A stretch of DNA of 64,000 bases from Diadema setosum (lineage: Eukaryota; Echinodermata; Echinoidea; Diadematoida; Diadematidae): assembly GCA_033980235.1 (NCBI GenBank), contig CM067064.1, forward strand, positions 33,511,497 through 33,575,496. Direction: 5' to 3'. Of this stretch, positions 63,253 through 64,000 are shown piece after piece (the first letter of the stretch is position 1; every line of letters starts with the position of its first letter). The notes under the pieces are model-generated. The model worked only from the letters and a program-made list of their open reading frames with translations. It had not been told where the DNA came from and ran no database searches. A program made the translations under genes and the position numbers.

Positions 63253-64000
63253 AGACAATTTAAATCATGCTTAATCTAAATATAAAAGAATGTATGTGTA
63301 ATATAAATAAAGAGTGAAATGATAAGTGACGGATCAGATCATGAGAGAGGTGGGGGAGTGTGTGTGTGTGTGTGTGTAAGAGAGAGGGGGAGAATAAGGA
63401 TATACATATGTATTATTTCACGCTGAGGAGAGAGATGGAGTATAGTAGAGGAATGTAATGAGTGTTGTGAGGTGTTCTTCACATCAGTGCAAATGCTTTC
63501 ACATGCATGGTATCTTCTTGGAGAAACGTGTAATTAAAAGGGAACATATAGTTTTGGTTCAGACCAAACTTGTTTTTAATAGCAGCAGAGATATCAAAGA
63601 AGAAGAAAAACTTTATGACCTCCATTGTACACACATGACTCATGAATTTCCATTCACAACGATGTTTGATGTACGAATTAACCTTTGTTTTGCTGGTATG
63701 TTGATTTTGGGTCAACACAGCGACTGCACAGTCTCTAAACATAGAGGGCGTTTTGTGTAATACACGTATCCTCGGCATTGAACCCCGAGTGTGGAGTTCT
63801 TTGAAGATCTTCATGATCGTCGGTCCGTTACTCAGTAACAATAAGTATACATGTACAAGTAGGCCCTACATGTATGTGTCTCGGGAATAAAAACAAGAAC
63901 ATAACCTTGGGAAGATGTTCATTTGCATGAATCTTTGAAGTTTAAGTTAAGTCTAAAATGTTTATTAAATGAAGTTAATAGAAAGCAGGACGTTTTGAGT
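63253..64000. other. No gene recognised; short GT run
   Basis: A GT run at 63359-63377 within GAGA-rich text. Small open frames on both strands over 63458-63841 overlap and have no recognisable motif. Confidence 0.45.

Overview
This window looks like nuclear DNA from a marine invertebrate. An echinoderm such as a sea urchin is my best guess, but it rests only on the style of the repeats and was not checked by any search. There are no operons. I can assemble one spliced, intron-rich gene; nearly everything else is transposon-derived, tandemly repeated or simple-sequence DNA. Very long C/G, A/T, GT and TA runs interrupt the sequence throughout.

Layout. 0-7 kb: a decayed L1/Tx1-like LINE 3' end (minus strand), a 42-bp minisatellite, a small foldback MITE, and a 5'-truncated but open LINE reverse transcriptase at 4983-6842 (minus). 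7.5-10.9 kb: a diverged array of short units carrying G/C runs. 11.6-26.7 kb: the most structured part. A roughly 10.9-kb block (13456-24346) is made of a 281-bp foldback element followed by four 2.4-3.0-kb tandem units. Each unit is a CpG-rich head plus two or three internal 0.6-0.7-kb sub-repeats. The block sits inside a TA microsatellite whose unsplit paralogue is at 26504-26746. Two copies of another repeat lie on either side (11622-13329 and 24495-24912); one contains a 1.29-kb element rich in AGGTCA and the other lacks it, which gives a natural empty site. 29.1-34.9 kb: a heavily interrupted LINE (endonuclease, linker, C-terminal domain, tail) with nested insertions. 35-38 kb: a foldback MITE, telomere-like repeats and no recognised gene.

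38.5-58.7 kb (plus strand): a seven-exon gene for a predicted 651-residue protein with about 17-18 leucine-rich repeats and an acidic, non-repeat C-terminal tail. All splice junctions are GT-AG and join in one frame. Its introns hold LINE fragments, a piggyBac-like TTAA element, TTAA-flanked MITEs, nested palindromes and one reversed copy of the 13-24 kb sub-repeat. 58.7-64 kb: more MITEs, telomere-like repeats, a third AGGTCA-rich element and a foldback/TIR element.

The genes do not form a pathway. The interest lies in the repeat architecture: a higher-order tandem array inserted in a microsatellite, two natural empty-site comparisons, and a dispersed element that carries clusters of nuclear-receptor half-site-like hexamers.
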